This document shows, piece by piece, positions 39,801-52,500 of a stretch of 64,000 nt of DNA. The DNA lies in assembly GCA_032622095.1 (NCBI GenBank), contig CP136069.1, positions 44,184,194 to 44,248,193 of the forward strand, in the 5' to 3' direction. Position 1 is the first letter of the stretch. Each line of letters opens with the position of its first letter. The position numbers were made by a program, and so were the translations under genes. The DNA comes from Siphonodentalium dalli (Eukaryota; Mollusca; Scaphopoda; Gadilida; Siphonodentaliidae). The notes under the pieces are model-generated. The model was given only the letters and a program-made list of their open reading frames with translations. It had not been told where the DNA came from and did no database searches.

Positions 39801-40506
39801 TATATAAGCAAGGCTCCCTATGAGAGAATCACATAAATAAGAGAATACATTGACACAGGGTTTTCACAAAATTTTAGGAAACTCCAGTCATGAAGGGGTT
39901 AAACATGCATGCTTGCTTTTAACCCTTTACCCAACAGAAGGGCCCTGTGCCAATGCATTCTCTTATATATGCGAGTCGACCATAGGTCGCCTCGCATATA
40001 TAAGAGAATGCATTGGCTTAACTCATTAAAAATTTTAAAAAAATTAAAGAATGTAAGAAAAAATGTTAAAAAGTGTTAAAAAAAAGGATTTTTTTTTTAG
40101 GCCAATGCATTCTCTTATATATGCGAGGCGACCTATGGTCGACTCGCATATATAAGAGAATGCATTGGCACAGGGCATAACTGTAACTATCACAATGTGA
40201 GCCGGTTCCAGGAGGTCAAGGAGCCGGTTCCAATGATATCCATATTTGTATGGTTCTATTGAGACAGACCGAAGATATTTTAGGCTGTTGAAGCTTTATT
40301 TGGAAGGTTTTGGCCGGTTTGTTGGGTAAAGGGTTAAACAATTTTGTTTTTAATTTTTATAAAAACTTTTAATCGCAGGTGCATTGGTTCGCATAGTGGT
40401 AAATATCTGTTCCAAGTTGTAAAAATAATTGAGTGAAGAATGCAAGTTCTGACAAAGTTACGTCAGACAGTCTAGCTGATTCCTATACCCCTCCCCATAT
40501 CTTTGT

Positions 40507-40544
<38 letters not shown>

Positions 40545-43500
40545 ATAAAAATTAATGCAAGATGCAACTTTTCAGCAGTCATAAGAAAACAACTAGTGCC
40601 CTGGTACGAGAGTGTTATTTTTTTACAAAGAGAAGAACGGACAGTGTTCTCTCTTATCAGTCTTTACTCGAGATCCAGACAGCAAATTGAGTCTTCCTCT
40701 CGCTCTCTCTAGTGAAAATTATTGCATCATTATATACATTTTTTTTTATCTTTTCAGGAGCACTGTTTTAAAGTAATTAACGAGAGAGGCTCATCCAAGT
40801 TCCCAGGCAGATGATTTGACGTTTTTATGTGAAGTTCTGAGTTATTAATATAGACACTGCTGAAGAATAACTGTCTTGTTTTTACTACGCTAAATGAGTA
40901 AAGAATTTGCTATTTTTTCACCACTTGTTTCGTCACTAGCTCAGAACAATACTTGTAGTTTTGTGCAATTCATTAAGAGAATTTTGCAAACAAAGGAAAG
41001 AGTAACTTGAAATAAGACTGTAGCCTCTTCTAGTTGATAGGGCGCATTGACGCCAGTCACAAAGCACAATATATCAATTAGCCGCAGTTTGTCTATTAGG
41101 TCTAAAAAGATTTTAAGTGAACTATCACCAATATTCATAGCATTTCATGGGGTAAAGGCATTTATTCACAAGTTTTTTTCAATTAAATAAAGCAGTATCA
41201 GTCTAAATTTCAGCATACTACACGTTACAATGTTTTTCTATGTGTTCTTATTATTTCCTTGGCAAAATGATTAGCGAAAACAAATAATTATTGATATCCT
41301 AAAAAGGGGTTCCAACTAATATTTAATATTTTTATTTTGATCACCATTGCGTTAGTATTACCGAAGCTATGCCCTGATGTAATAAGCAAAAAGGGGAACA
41401 AACTTATAATATAAATAATCTCCAGGACTTGTTGTTAAATCCCCTTTCAAATCATCCGTTTTTGTAAACATGCACTATTATATTTACTTATTTTTGAAAT
41501 CATGTTATTTACCTACATGTATGCTGTCAGGATTGGAAGATAAATATGTTTACACCAATAAGCATGTGCTTTTTGGAACTTTTCTCCAACAAGACAGTGA
41601 AAATTAACAATTTTGTTTTTAATTGTAAGAATGCTAAGTGTGGCTTTAAGACCACCTCCTACGACCAGGTCATGATGGATTTCATTATTGTAAATGGTCA
41701 GCTATATAATGTGTCTGAAGGTGTTAAATATATTAGTCATTAAATAGAAAGTTCTCCTATAGTAATACTTCCATAATAACCGCACCTAAGTAGATGAGGG
41801 CCCTCTCAACTCCCCAAATCACAGTTCAGAAGTCTGTTCGACCAATCAAATTCCCTGCGGGGTGGCCGATATATAGCTTTCACAGAGACATCCCCAGTAC
41901 TAATAACATTATAGCCTGTGCAATGCTAATTCAAATACAGGCAACCCAACAGTGTTATGAACCAGTCAAAAGAGTTTATATACTAAGGATAGTCAAAAAT
42001 TTCCACATGTTCTGAGATGTTTGTTGATTGGTAAATGGCCAGAACTTGATCAAGTCGGGATATAGTGTGTGCAGAATGAGGTCACCAGAGGGTGAAACTA
42101 GTGATGCTACTACCACATAAAATTCACCCTGAGGACCCTATTCTGCTTAGGCCCCATCTTCTGTGAAGTATCTATAATCTCAAATTAACATTGTTTTAAT
42201 TTATTTTTTCCCTTCTGTTCAGTTTCTATACCACATAATTTGCAGAAGATAAATTGCATAATCGAGGTGACTAGAAACAGAAAATTAAATGATTATATTT
42301 TAACTTTGGCCTTTTCTCATGGAAACTTTATGTGAGGTGGCAAGATAAAAGTCGAAAATACATATCATGCCGTACATAAAGGCAAGTAACTCATTACTTA
42401 AATTGATCTCATGCAATTCTTTCATGTGAACAGATAGTCTGATAAACCTAGACATATTGAGCTTTGGCCATCAATTAATTCGAGGAGGAGTTATTTTTCA
42501 TATATCGCTTCACGAAGGTGAATACTCAAGTCGATAGTCACAAGATCAAAGAGACGACCCCGCTGAGGTTGCATATGGTTGTTATAGATTCGACAATCGT
42601 CTCATGAAAAATTGCATGCTCCAGCAATCATAACCATGGCCCTTAGCAGTTGAATTAGAATCTTTCTTTCCCACTTATCATCTGAAGTGTTTGCCTCTAA
42701 ACACACTGCACAATTACAACATTGTGTTTACCATGGTGTATATACAGCGTAGAATTTTATTTCAAATCCCTCATCTCATTCATGATTTCTAGTAAAGCCA
42801 GTTCCAAAAATGCCCACATGCAATACATAACTCTCGTTAATCGGTTGCATTCAGGACTGCAATAATTCCATTATTAAAAGACAGCTGCTACTCGGAAGCA
42901 ATATTACCTCAAGAGTTTAACCCTTTACCCAAAAAAAACGGCCAAAACCGGCCAAATAAAGCTTCAACAGCCTAAAATATCTTCGGTCTGTCTCAATAGA
43001 ACCATACAAATATGGATATCATTGGAACCGGCTCCTTGACCACATTGTGATAGTTACAGTTATACCCTGTGCCAATGCATTCTCTTATATATGCGAGTCG
43101 ACCATAGGTCGCCTCGCATATATAAGAGAATGCATTGGCCTAAAAAAAATCTTTTTTTAACACTTTTTACCATTTTTTCTTACATTCTTTAACAATTTTA
43201 TAATTTTTAATGTGTTAAGCCAATGCATTCTCTTATATATGCGAGGCGACCTATGGTCGACTCGCATATATAAGAGAATGCATTGGCACAGGGCCCTTCT
43301 ATTGGGTAAAGGGTTAACAAGAAATTTAGTACCACATCATCAATGGAATTTTGCAAGAGCCATAGTACGGAGCTTTTTAAGAAAATGCCATCCACAATGT
43401 GGCAGACCTGCTCAAAAAGTTAGTAACATTTAGTACCAACAAAGATTATTCTAATTCAGAAACGAAAACCACATGAAACGGCACCCACAGAAATCGGGCA

Positions 43501-46500
43501 GCACCCAAACTAATCCGGACCCTGTCAACAAGACACTTCGATTGTGTCTACAAGAACAAGTCTGAATTTAGTGTGTCTGACATTTACAGAATGAGGTCCC
43601 CAGAGGGTGTATTTAGTGATGCTATCTAGCATCACTAAATTCACCCTCTGGGGACCCCATTCTGCTTACGGTGCATCTTCTGGGAAGTATCTATAGTCTC
43701 AAATTAAAACTTTTTTTTAGTTACATTTTCAATTTGAACTGCAATTTAGAAATATTTTTTGAAAGAATTATTTTATTTGAAAAAGTTCAAAAGGAACATT
43801 ATAAATATATTTTTGAGAGAAAGCGTTATTGAAAACAATAGAACTCGTAACTTATGAGCTCCTAGATTTATGTAATGTTATGTTTGAATCGTTGTTATTG
43901 AGTTTGCTGTCCATGTCAAGTGGGAATCTATCAACTTGAATAGTCTGCACCTCTGTACTGTTAATATATAAATCTGGACTTTTTTCCTGCGGACGAGGTG
44001 TACATCCATTACCTTCCAGTTATTAACAATGATCCGCGACAGAATGTAGACAGACATAATGCTCGCATCCATCAGACTAACAATATAGGGCTGTTTTTTC
44101 ATCACTTCGCCGATTCAATTCTGCCATCGCTTGTCAGGAACAACATATTCACGCTGCACATATCGGCCTCAAGCTGAATTCTGTTTTTTTCCTACAGATT
44201 TACGGAGATTCTAGACATACTCCAGAGACAAAGTAATTAAGAGGGAGTTTTTTTTATTTTTTTGTAAGTGACTATTAAATATCCGTTTTATCACACGAGG
44301 CTACTTGCCCACCCCTGCCAGCCTCGGGAAAGATGTAGCGAGATTTTTGCCACTGTTATTTTGCTAACTATGACTTTTTCTGAAAAATTATAACTTTCTA
44401 GTATGGAATGTGAATTTGGCTGTATTGAGGAATTCTTGGGTGACTTTTAGATTTACTGGTCTGTTGGAGTGTATAAATTGGTGTTATCACTGACAAGTTT
44501 GGAATTTTGACTTGTTTTCACGGAGTCATGTTTTGTCCGATAGTGCAATTTCAAATCCAAATTTCTGGCAAAAGCCAGGTACTTATTTTATAGGTGTGTC
44601 AAGTTATACCAATTCTCCACCCCCCCCCCCCCCCCCAAGCCGGCATTTAGTTCATAATATATAAATTATTCAAACAAAGCACTGACAACAGTGAATTATT
44701 ATTCATAAGAGAAACTGATTTTAACATCATCAGAGAATGATGAAACGCTTCAAAAAGTCAAGAATAATATTTTGGCCCAAATTTCCAATTTAAAATAAAA
44801 TTTTGAATCTTTGAGAATTTTAATAAAATTCAGCTTTAATTTACTTCAAACTTGATTATCATTGATCTCTTCATGATCCTAAATTTTAGATAGGAAATTT
44901 TCTTCCAAAAGAGATAGAAATCACCATTTCCTTAAATTCCAGTTATTGGAGTGGTTTTATAATATTTGTCTAATATTAACAGTAGAATTCGAATAATTTT
45001 GTAATTAATCTGGCTTCTGATGTATTCCACATGGAAAACTTGCTTCAGAATCACAAGAATTTCAAGGGTCAAATATCTCAATCAGCTGTCATCAGCCAAA
45101 CACCACTCACAAATCACACCTGGTTCCCAGAAATTAAAAATAAATATTTCTTCAGAGAGATACAATGGGAACATGGGAAGATGAGCTTAATTAGTATATC
45201 ACATCTCATTAGCCATATCTTATCTACATACTAGACAGTCGCCATCCTTCATTGCCAATACATCCCTCCTAACCACATGCATGCATGTCTGGAATGAGCA
45301 TATTTCTACAAGGCTATATATCAAGCGTGGAAAATTAGAAATTATGGAATGTGAATTTGGCTTTACTGAGGAATTCTTGGGTGACTTTTAGATTTACTGG
45401 TCTGTTGGAGTGTATAAATTGGTGTTATCACTGACAAGTTTGGAATTTTGACTTGTTTACACTGAGTCAGGTTTTGTCCATTTATTCTCGACTTATTGAA
45501 GCGCGGTTCATCATTCTCTGATGATGTTAAAAGCAGTTTCTCTTATGAATAAATCACTGTTGTCTGGGGTTTGTTTGCATAATTTATCATTTAAGTTTTG
45601 GGGTGGTCTGGTACTCAACTCTCGACTTCTAATATCACAGGTTCAAATCCAAGTTGTTTCAGAATGGAAAGCGCTGAATCAATCGTTTTTGGCCAGTGGT
45701 TTCATACTTTTCCATCTCTGAATGAATATCACTAAATAATTAATCCTTTCATGACGGGAGCTGCGCTGGCGCAACATTAAAGATCCTATCCCAATGCATT
45801 CTCTTATATATGCGTGTCGTCCATAGGCCATCTCACATATATAAGAGAATGTATTGGCCTAACATTTTTTTTTTCCATTTTTTATCAATTTTTCTTACAT
45901 TCTTAACAATTTTTATCATTGTTCATCACTTTTCCTTACATTCTGTAACAATTTTTATCATTGTTCATCACTTTTCCTTACATTCTGTAACAATTTTTAT
46001 CATTTTTTCCTAAAATTCTTTGACAATTTTATCATTTTTTTCATCATTATCCCTTTTTCTTACATTCTTTAGCAATTTTTATCATTTTTTTTCTTACATT
46101 CTTTAACAATTTTTTAATATTTTCTTACATATTTTAACAATTATAAAATTAGTTATGGCTATGGCTGACTCGCATATATAAGAGAATGCATTGGCACAGG
46201 GCTTTCTAAAAAAATCAGGAAGCTCCCATCATGAAAGGGTTAAGTCATTGTCACTTCGGTGAATGTGTGACTTACCTTTCCATTTCCGAATCTTCCTTGG
46301 GTTTCCATCATCGTGATGACGGTAAGGTTATGTAAATCTATCTGTAAATACTCGTATGAATCGCGGGTTATACTGTTTTTAGGACACCATGCTCCACCCT
46401 GTCGCTCTGTCCGTATTCTGAAAGAGACAAATATACATTTCGTTTAGCATAAAGACAAAAGTCAAGTATCATTCATTACAGTAATAATCTGCTACCAGGC

Positions 46501-49500
46501 CTGCGAATAATGGTGCTGGACTTTTGCAGAATGAGGTCCCCACAGGGTGAATTTAGTGAATCTACCCCACACAGCAGACTAGCATCACTATTATAAAATT
46601 TACCCTCTGGGAACCTCATTCTGCTTAGACCTCATCTTCTCTGGAAGCTATCTTTATTATCAAATTAACTAGTTTTTTAGTTTCTTTAGAAACTTATTCA
46701 AAAATATTCTTTTTCTTTTTTAGTTTAGTTTCTATATACCCCAAAATATTCAGATGACACATTGCATAATCAAGGTGCCCAATAGTGCACATCACCGTCT
46801 TCACCATCTGGGAACTTAAATCTGAGTACGTCTCCCATAGCAGATGAGGCCATGCAGAATAAGGGCTTCGGTGCATGAATTTTGTGATGCTAGCCCGCTG
46901 TGTGGGGTAGCGTCACTAAATTCGTAGGACTACATCACAATATTCACCATTTGGGAACTTCAATCTGAGTCTATGTCTCCCATAGCAGATGAGACCATGC
47001 AGAATTTGTTCCCAAGAGGGTGAATTTGGTGATGCTAGCCCGCTAAGACCTAATTCTGCAAATAACCGGCACACTAAATTCAGGTTTGATCAGAGTGGAT
47101 ATCAACAAAGGGAAATACAGTTTTAGACTCTCACACACCATAGCTTGAAACCAATAATAGGGGAGATCAGACCTTATTTTAAATATTGCATAGTAAACTC
47201 GTGAGAGATGTTTTAGTGTGTCCATTTGAAAGTGTAGTAAATATTGCTGAGTTAAGTTTAAGAGCACATATCACCACCTCAAACAGCCTTCTTCATCACA
47301 AATGGAAAAATAATTGGATTTGTCAGAGATGTAGCCAACATAACTAATGTTCATACTCTAATATGTAAAATGCTATTTGATAAGCACTTTTAAATGACCC
47401 GGGGTAAACTGCAGTTGTTTAATATGGAACACCCACAAAGCCACCAGGTGCACATTCACAGCTGCATTATCTTAGCACTGCATATATCTCCATACAAATC
47501 AGGAAGTATTGCATTTCTGAATCTATTTTATCCGACTATAAAACTTAAATTTTATTTTTTTCTGACTATAAGTATAAGATATCTGGACAGACAAAAAAAT
47601 TCCTTCCCTCAAAACACGTTGATAACTGATCGCAGAAGCACTGAAAGGCATGAAGGCACTATTTTCAGGAGGGTATTTTTTCCTGATATATATTATGCAT
47701 TTTTGCGAGCATCAGTCAAGGAAGGCTGGACCCCCCCCCCCCATTTTGATAACTGGATGCACGCTGATGACAACTGTTAAAGCTATGGAAGGCATTCACT
47801 GAAAAATCTTACCAAGCTCGGTAAACCTTATTACCAAGAAGAACATGAAAAAATAGGACAAATTTATTCATTTAGAAATACGGGCAGCCTTTGCGGTGGG
47901 TATTGCTGTTAAAATAGTCACATCCGCTAAAACTGCCATAAACAGAAAAAATATTATATAACAGGCAGATTTTGTTCTTATCCAATCATAAATATTGCAT
48001 ACATTTCATGTTATTGTCACGTTTGTACATTTGACCACGCTTGTAATTACGTCACACACCAAATAAGGAATTTACTATGATAGTGTTGTAAGTTGTAGAT
48101 GCACCAAATTAGGGGTTTTACAACCGACGTAGAGTGCGAGCAAATGAATGGCAACAAGCCATATTTCCAACTAAATCCTGAAAAATTTCCCATAAATCTG
48201 CTGTGGTTAAAGGGTCATATACTTCGGGCATTACTGTGCTTGTGGTTCACTTGGAACATTTGACAATCCAGCTGCTGTTACTAGGAGATGTGTGAATACT
48301 TACAGGAGGGGGGGGGGGGGGGGAAATGGTATCTTGAAAACCAGATGGAGGTTGTAGCTAGAGGACTGGAGTGCATGCAACAAATTTTGCCACCCCTTGA
48401 ATAGCTCACATAACAGTACTGTATGAACCCAAATAGTATGAATCAAATGGGAGAAGTTTCTAAATCACGTAAAAAAAAAAAATTGTATTCTTCTAAAGAA
48501 TTCATAGCAACTTGTTATCTCAAACATCAAGGCTAATTCTGGCATGCAACATTTCTGCATAACCAATCAATGATTCTGTAACATAAACATAACCAATCAG
48601 TGATGGTGTAACATAAACATTACTGCCTCCCTTGATCTGGAATTACAATTTACTCTAACATAAAGCCATCATCTGTTTAATCTAGATGGGGGAAAAAAGG
48701 ACCAAAAAAAGCCACAAAAAACATCACAAATGCTTACATAAACATCTACCCAAGTGAAATCTTTAAGACGGTTTCCCGATTAGTATTCAGTTTATCTTGG
48801 TGGGCTCTGGTTTGCAATTTTCATGAGACTTTTATGAGGTATTTTAACGTCTTTAGCTCAGCCTTGGATCATAAAATTTCTATATTTTAATTTGAGCTTA
48901 TCTACAGTTTAGGACTTCGTGAGATACTTGGAATGGGATCTTAAGACCTGGGGAATTTATGATGAAACTTATCAACAACAAGGAATAAGATACACAGTCT
49001 GTTGGCCTGTAAAATAACGGGACAAGAATGAGACAGTTATGGGATGGATCGTGTTGCCGATTTAACCACCTGATATCGTGATACATGGGTTTTCATGAAC
49101 AAATGAAGTTTACTGTAGGTTATGATAAGGAATTACCACACGCATATTAATGTCATGCAACATGTCTCGTAACACGCACATGTTAATTCTCCCATTTGAC
49201 TAGTTAAAGCTAGAAGTTCCAAACCCATGGGGGGGGGTGGCTGGTTTAAGTTCCCAGAGGGGGGGGGCCTGGTTAAAGTTCCCAGAGGGGTTTGAGATAA
49301 CAATGCTGTTTACATTGTTCATAGAGCATGTGAGTGTATTTTGCACTAATCCATGGCTCAAATTCATTCATTTGTTGCATATATTCTGTTGAGAATAAAA
49401 GGAGATGGTCCCATAAATGGCCAGATTTAGTGTACAGTACCCCTTTATGGGGTGAAGTATAATTATTATGAAACGTGATAATTATGACAGCTATAGAAAC

Positions 49501-52500
49501 TCAACATTTCAGAGACATCTATTTTACATCTACAGTAACGCCCTAAGTAATTGACTCCTTATCCACAGCAGAATTATGGGTAACTTTTCAGGATTTAGTC
49601 GGAAATATGGCTTGTTGCCATTCATCGGAAAGCTCTCGGGGAGAGCTTTCCGATGAATGGCAACAAGCCATATTTCCGACTAAATCCTGAAAAGTTACCC
49701 ATAATTCTGCTGTGGTTAAGGAGTCGATTACTTAGAGCATTACTGTATGTTAAAGTATTTATCACTATGACTTTGAGAACATATACTTTCTCTTATCTCC
49801 ATGGAGCCACCATTTTAATTTTTTATCACAACAATCGTTCAACAGCAACAATCGTTCAACCGCATCAAGACTCTGACACAGTTGACTGGGACCTGATGTA
49901 GAGCTCATATATTTTTCATGATTTATCTGTGATCTTCCAGGATAAAGGTCTTGGGTCAGTGGGTTAGACCTATCGTGGATAATCCCCATCGCATGACAGT
50001 CCGGATAAAGACTTTGTATTAGGACGGAAATATCGTGTTGTCTGCTATGTAAAGCAAAATAAAATCTTTTTCATTAATTTTAGATTAATTTGATGTCCTC
50101 CCAAGGTAAAAATAGAGTAGGATTACCCTGTCTGGTGAACATATTACAGTAATGCCTTAAATAATCGACTCCTTAACCACAGCAGAATTATAGGTAACTT
50201 TTCAGGATTTAGTCGGAAATATGGCTTGTTGCCATTCATCGGAAAGCTCTCAGTGAGAGCTTTCCGATGAATGGCAACAAGCCATATTTCCGACTAAATC
50301 CTGAAAAGTTACCCACAATTCTTCTGTGGTTAACGAGTCAATTATTTAAGGCATTACTGTATGTCTGTTGTCCTAATCAAAGACACAGAGCACAAAGCCT
50401 GGATATAGTGTGTCTGACATTTGCAGAATGAAAAGACCGTTCCAATGTATACTTTTATAACTGAATGGGAGAATCAATTTAGTATAGAAAGATGGTAAAT
50501 TTTCTCTCTTTTATGGTTTTTTTTTTTTCCAGATGTATGTTTATATCAGATTCCATCTGCTCTCAACAGAGAAAGAGTGCAACAAATTGCTTTTAGCAGG
50601 CACTGACTCATCTGCCCCTAAACGCTAATTAATTCACATTATGTCACCAGGTTCCTAACTAATAACAATGAACACTATCTTCATTGCCATGAGGCAGTCC
50701 ATAAAACTAGATGCACCATGGTGACCTCAGTCATATCTCACCCAGGGGAGAACGCACCCAAGAGAACCTGTTAAAACTTAACTTTAAAAAAATTTATGAG
50801 TGTTCTGGAGGCATAAAATCTCATCATTTCTTAATGAAATCACCATCTCCCCAAGTTGTTTTGTCTTTTTTCGCTGTAACAATGCGATCATAAAATGAAT
50901 ATTAAAGTACGGAAAGGTAGAGTAATGCCCTAAGTAATCGACTCCTTAAACACAGCAGAATTATGGGTAACTTTTCAGGATTTAGTCGGAAATATGGCAT
51001 GTTGCCATTCATCGGAAAGCTCTCGGGGAGAGCTTTCCGATGAATGGCAATAAGCCATATTTCCGACTAAATCCTGAAAAAGTTACCCATAATTCTGCTG
51101 TGTTTAAGGAGTCGATTACTTGGGGCATTACTGTAGACTTCTGAGCAAACTTGCAATTGGAGCAAGCCTGAGTTTAGTTTGCCCGTTATTTGCAGAATGA
51201 GGTCCCCCAGAGGGTGAATTTAGTGAATCAATCCATCATAGTGGGCTAGCATCACTAAATTCACCCTCTGGGGACCTCATTCTGCTTAGGCTTCATCTTC
51301 TCTGGAAAGTTTCTTTATTATCAAATTTCCATAGAAACTTCTTCACATAGATTCTATTTCTTTTTTAGTTTAGTTTCTCTATATCCCCAAATTGGCAGAC
51401 GACACATTGCATAATCAAGGTTTCCAATGGGTGTACATCACAATATTCACCATTTAGGAACTTCAGTCTGTGTCTATGTCTCCATAACAGATGAGGCCAT
51501 GCAGAACGAGGTCCCTAGATGGTGAATTTGGTGATGCTAGCCCACTGTGCAGGATAGTGTCACTAAATTCACCCTCTGGGAACCTCATTCGGCAAATGAC
51601 AGGCACACTAAACTCAAGCTTGAATTGGAGTGCAAGCAACCTTTAATTTTCGGAAGTGCTGAATCACTTCATTTGAGCAGATGACAAAGATGATAACAGA
51701 TATTACAAGTGTAGCAGATTCCTAATCTTAGGAAGGAAATGTTCAGATAATAAGTACAACTGTTTTTAGTTATGGGTAGCGGGGGGGGGGGGGGGGGGGG
51801 GGGGAATATCAAGGAGTTGGCAGAGATTACTCACTGAAATAGTGTACTATTTCAAAAACTTTTTTCAACAAACCATCAGTTCCAATGTGTATTTATCACA
51901 AAAACAATAAGAAACAGAATAGGTGTATGGGTGCAGAAACACTGCAGAGAGCAGAAGAGACAGGAAAATTCGAGTAATTCGTGGACTGAGGCCGAGTTCA
52001 CATGTAAGAATGCCGTTCTCCTCATCAGCTCCACATGTGTCTCGGCTCACCGCACCAAGAGCCGGAAATAAGTGTTCTTAACTTCACCGCAGTTGCTATT
52101 TATATACACCGGGTTTATTATCTTGGCATTGTTTTGGATATCGATGACACTGACTGAAATTAACCAATCCCTTCCAATCATTGTTTTGAACATCCATGAC
52201 ACTGAATAATTTAATCAATTATGTTCTAAACTTTATAAACTTAATTTTTTTGTGTCGGGGCTGACCCAATGATCTGAAAAATTGTCCAAACAAAAAACAT
52301 TTTGTGATTTTTGGTTGCTTTCAGGTTCAGATATGTGGGTTCATTTTTGTGTCCAATATTATTAGATGTTTCTAACAAATTCAACAGAACATTGTTGATG
52401 TATATGATCAAGATTTTTTTTTTTGTATATACCGAATCCAAACTTGAGTCAGACTCCGGAGCGACAGAGCAAGGCGCATGCCATTGGGAAAATTATTCAC

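Larger units (their letters stand above)
18775..46275 (-). other. 27.5-kb DDR intron
   Basis: No supported gene. Repeats are listed separately. No recognisable content in 18775-19155, 19910-20490, 21372-22410, 23390-24050, 25010-25350, 25800-26075, 26830-27660, 28540-29940, 31210-32045, 33370-34570, 34790-36730, 38030-38540, 39410-39765, 40555-42055, 42275-42915, 43740-44400, 44756-45335 (inside the repeated pair) and 45600-45739. At about 33178 and 33308 a loose 130-bp duplication is seen. Near 20499 and 20626 a gttggaaataag motif is repeated. Confidence 0.8.

Noticed and set aside
40503-40712. Gly-rich 69-codon frame
   Set aside because: Glycines come from the 33-nt poly-G run.
47394-47780. 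128-codon plus-strand frame with a C12 tract
   Set aside because: Composition is non-coding and contains a proline run from poly-C; no homology recognised.
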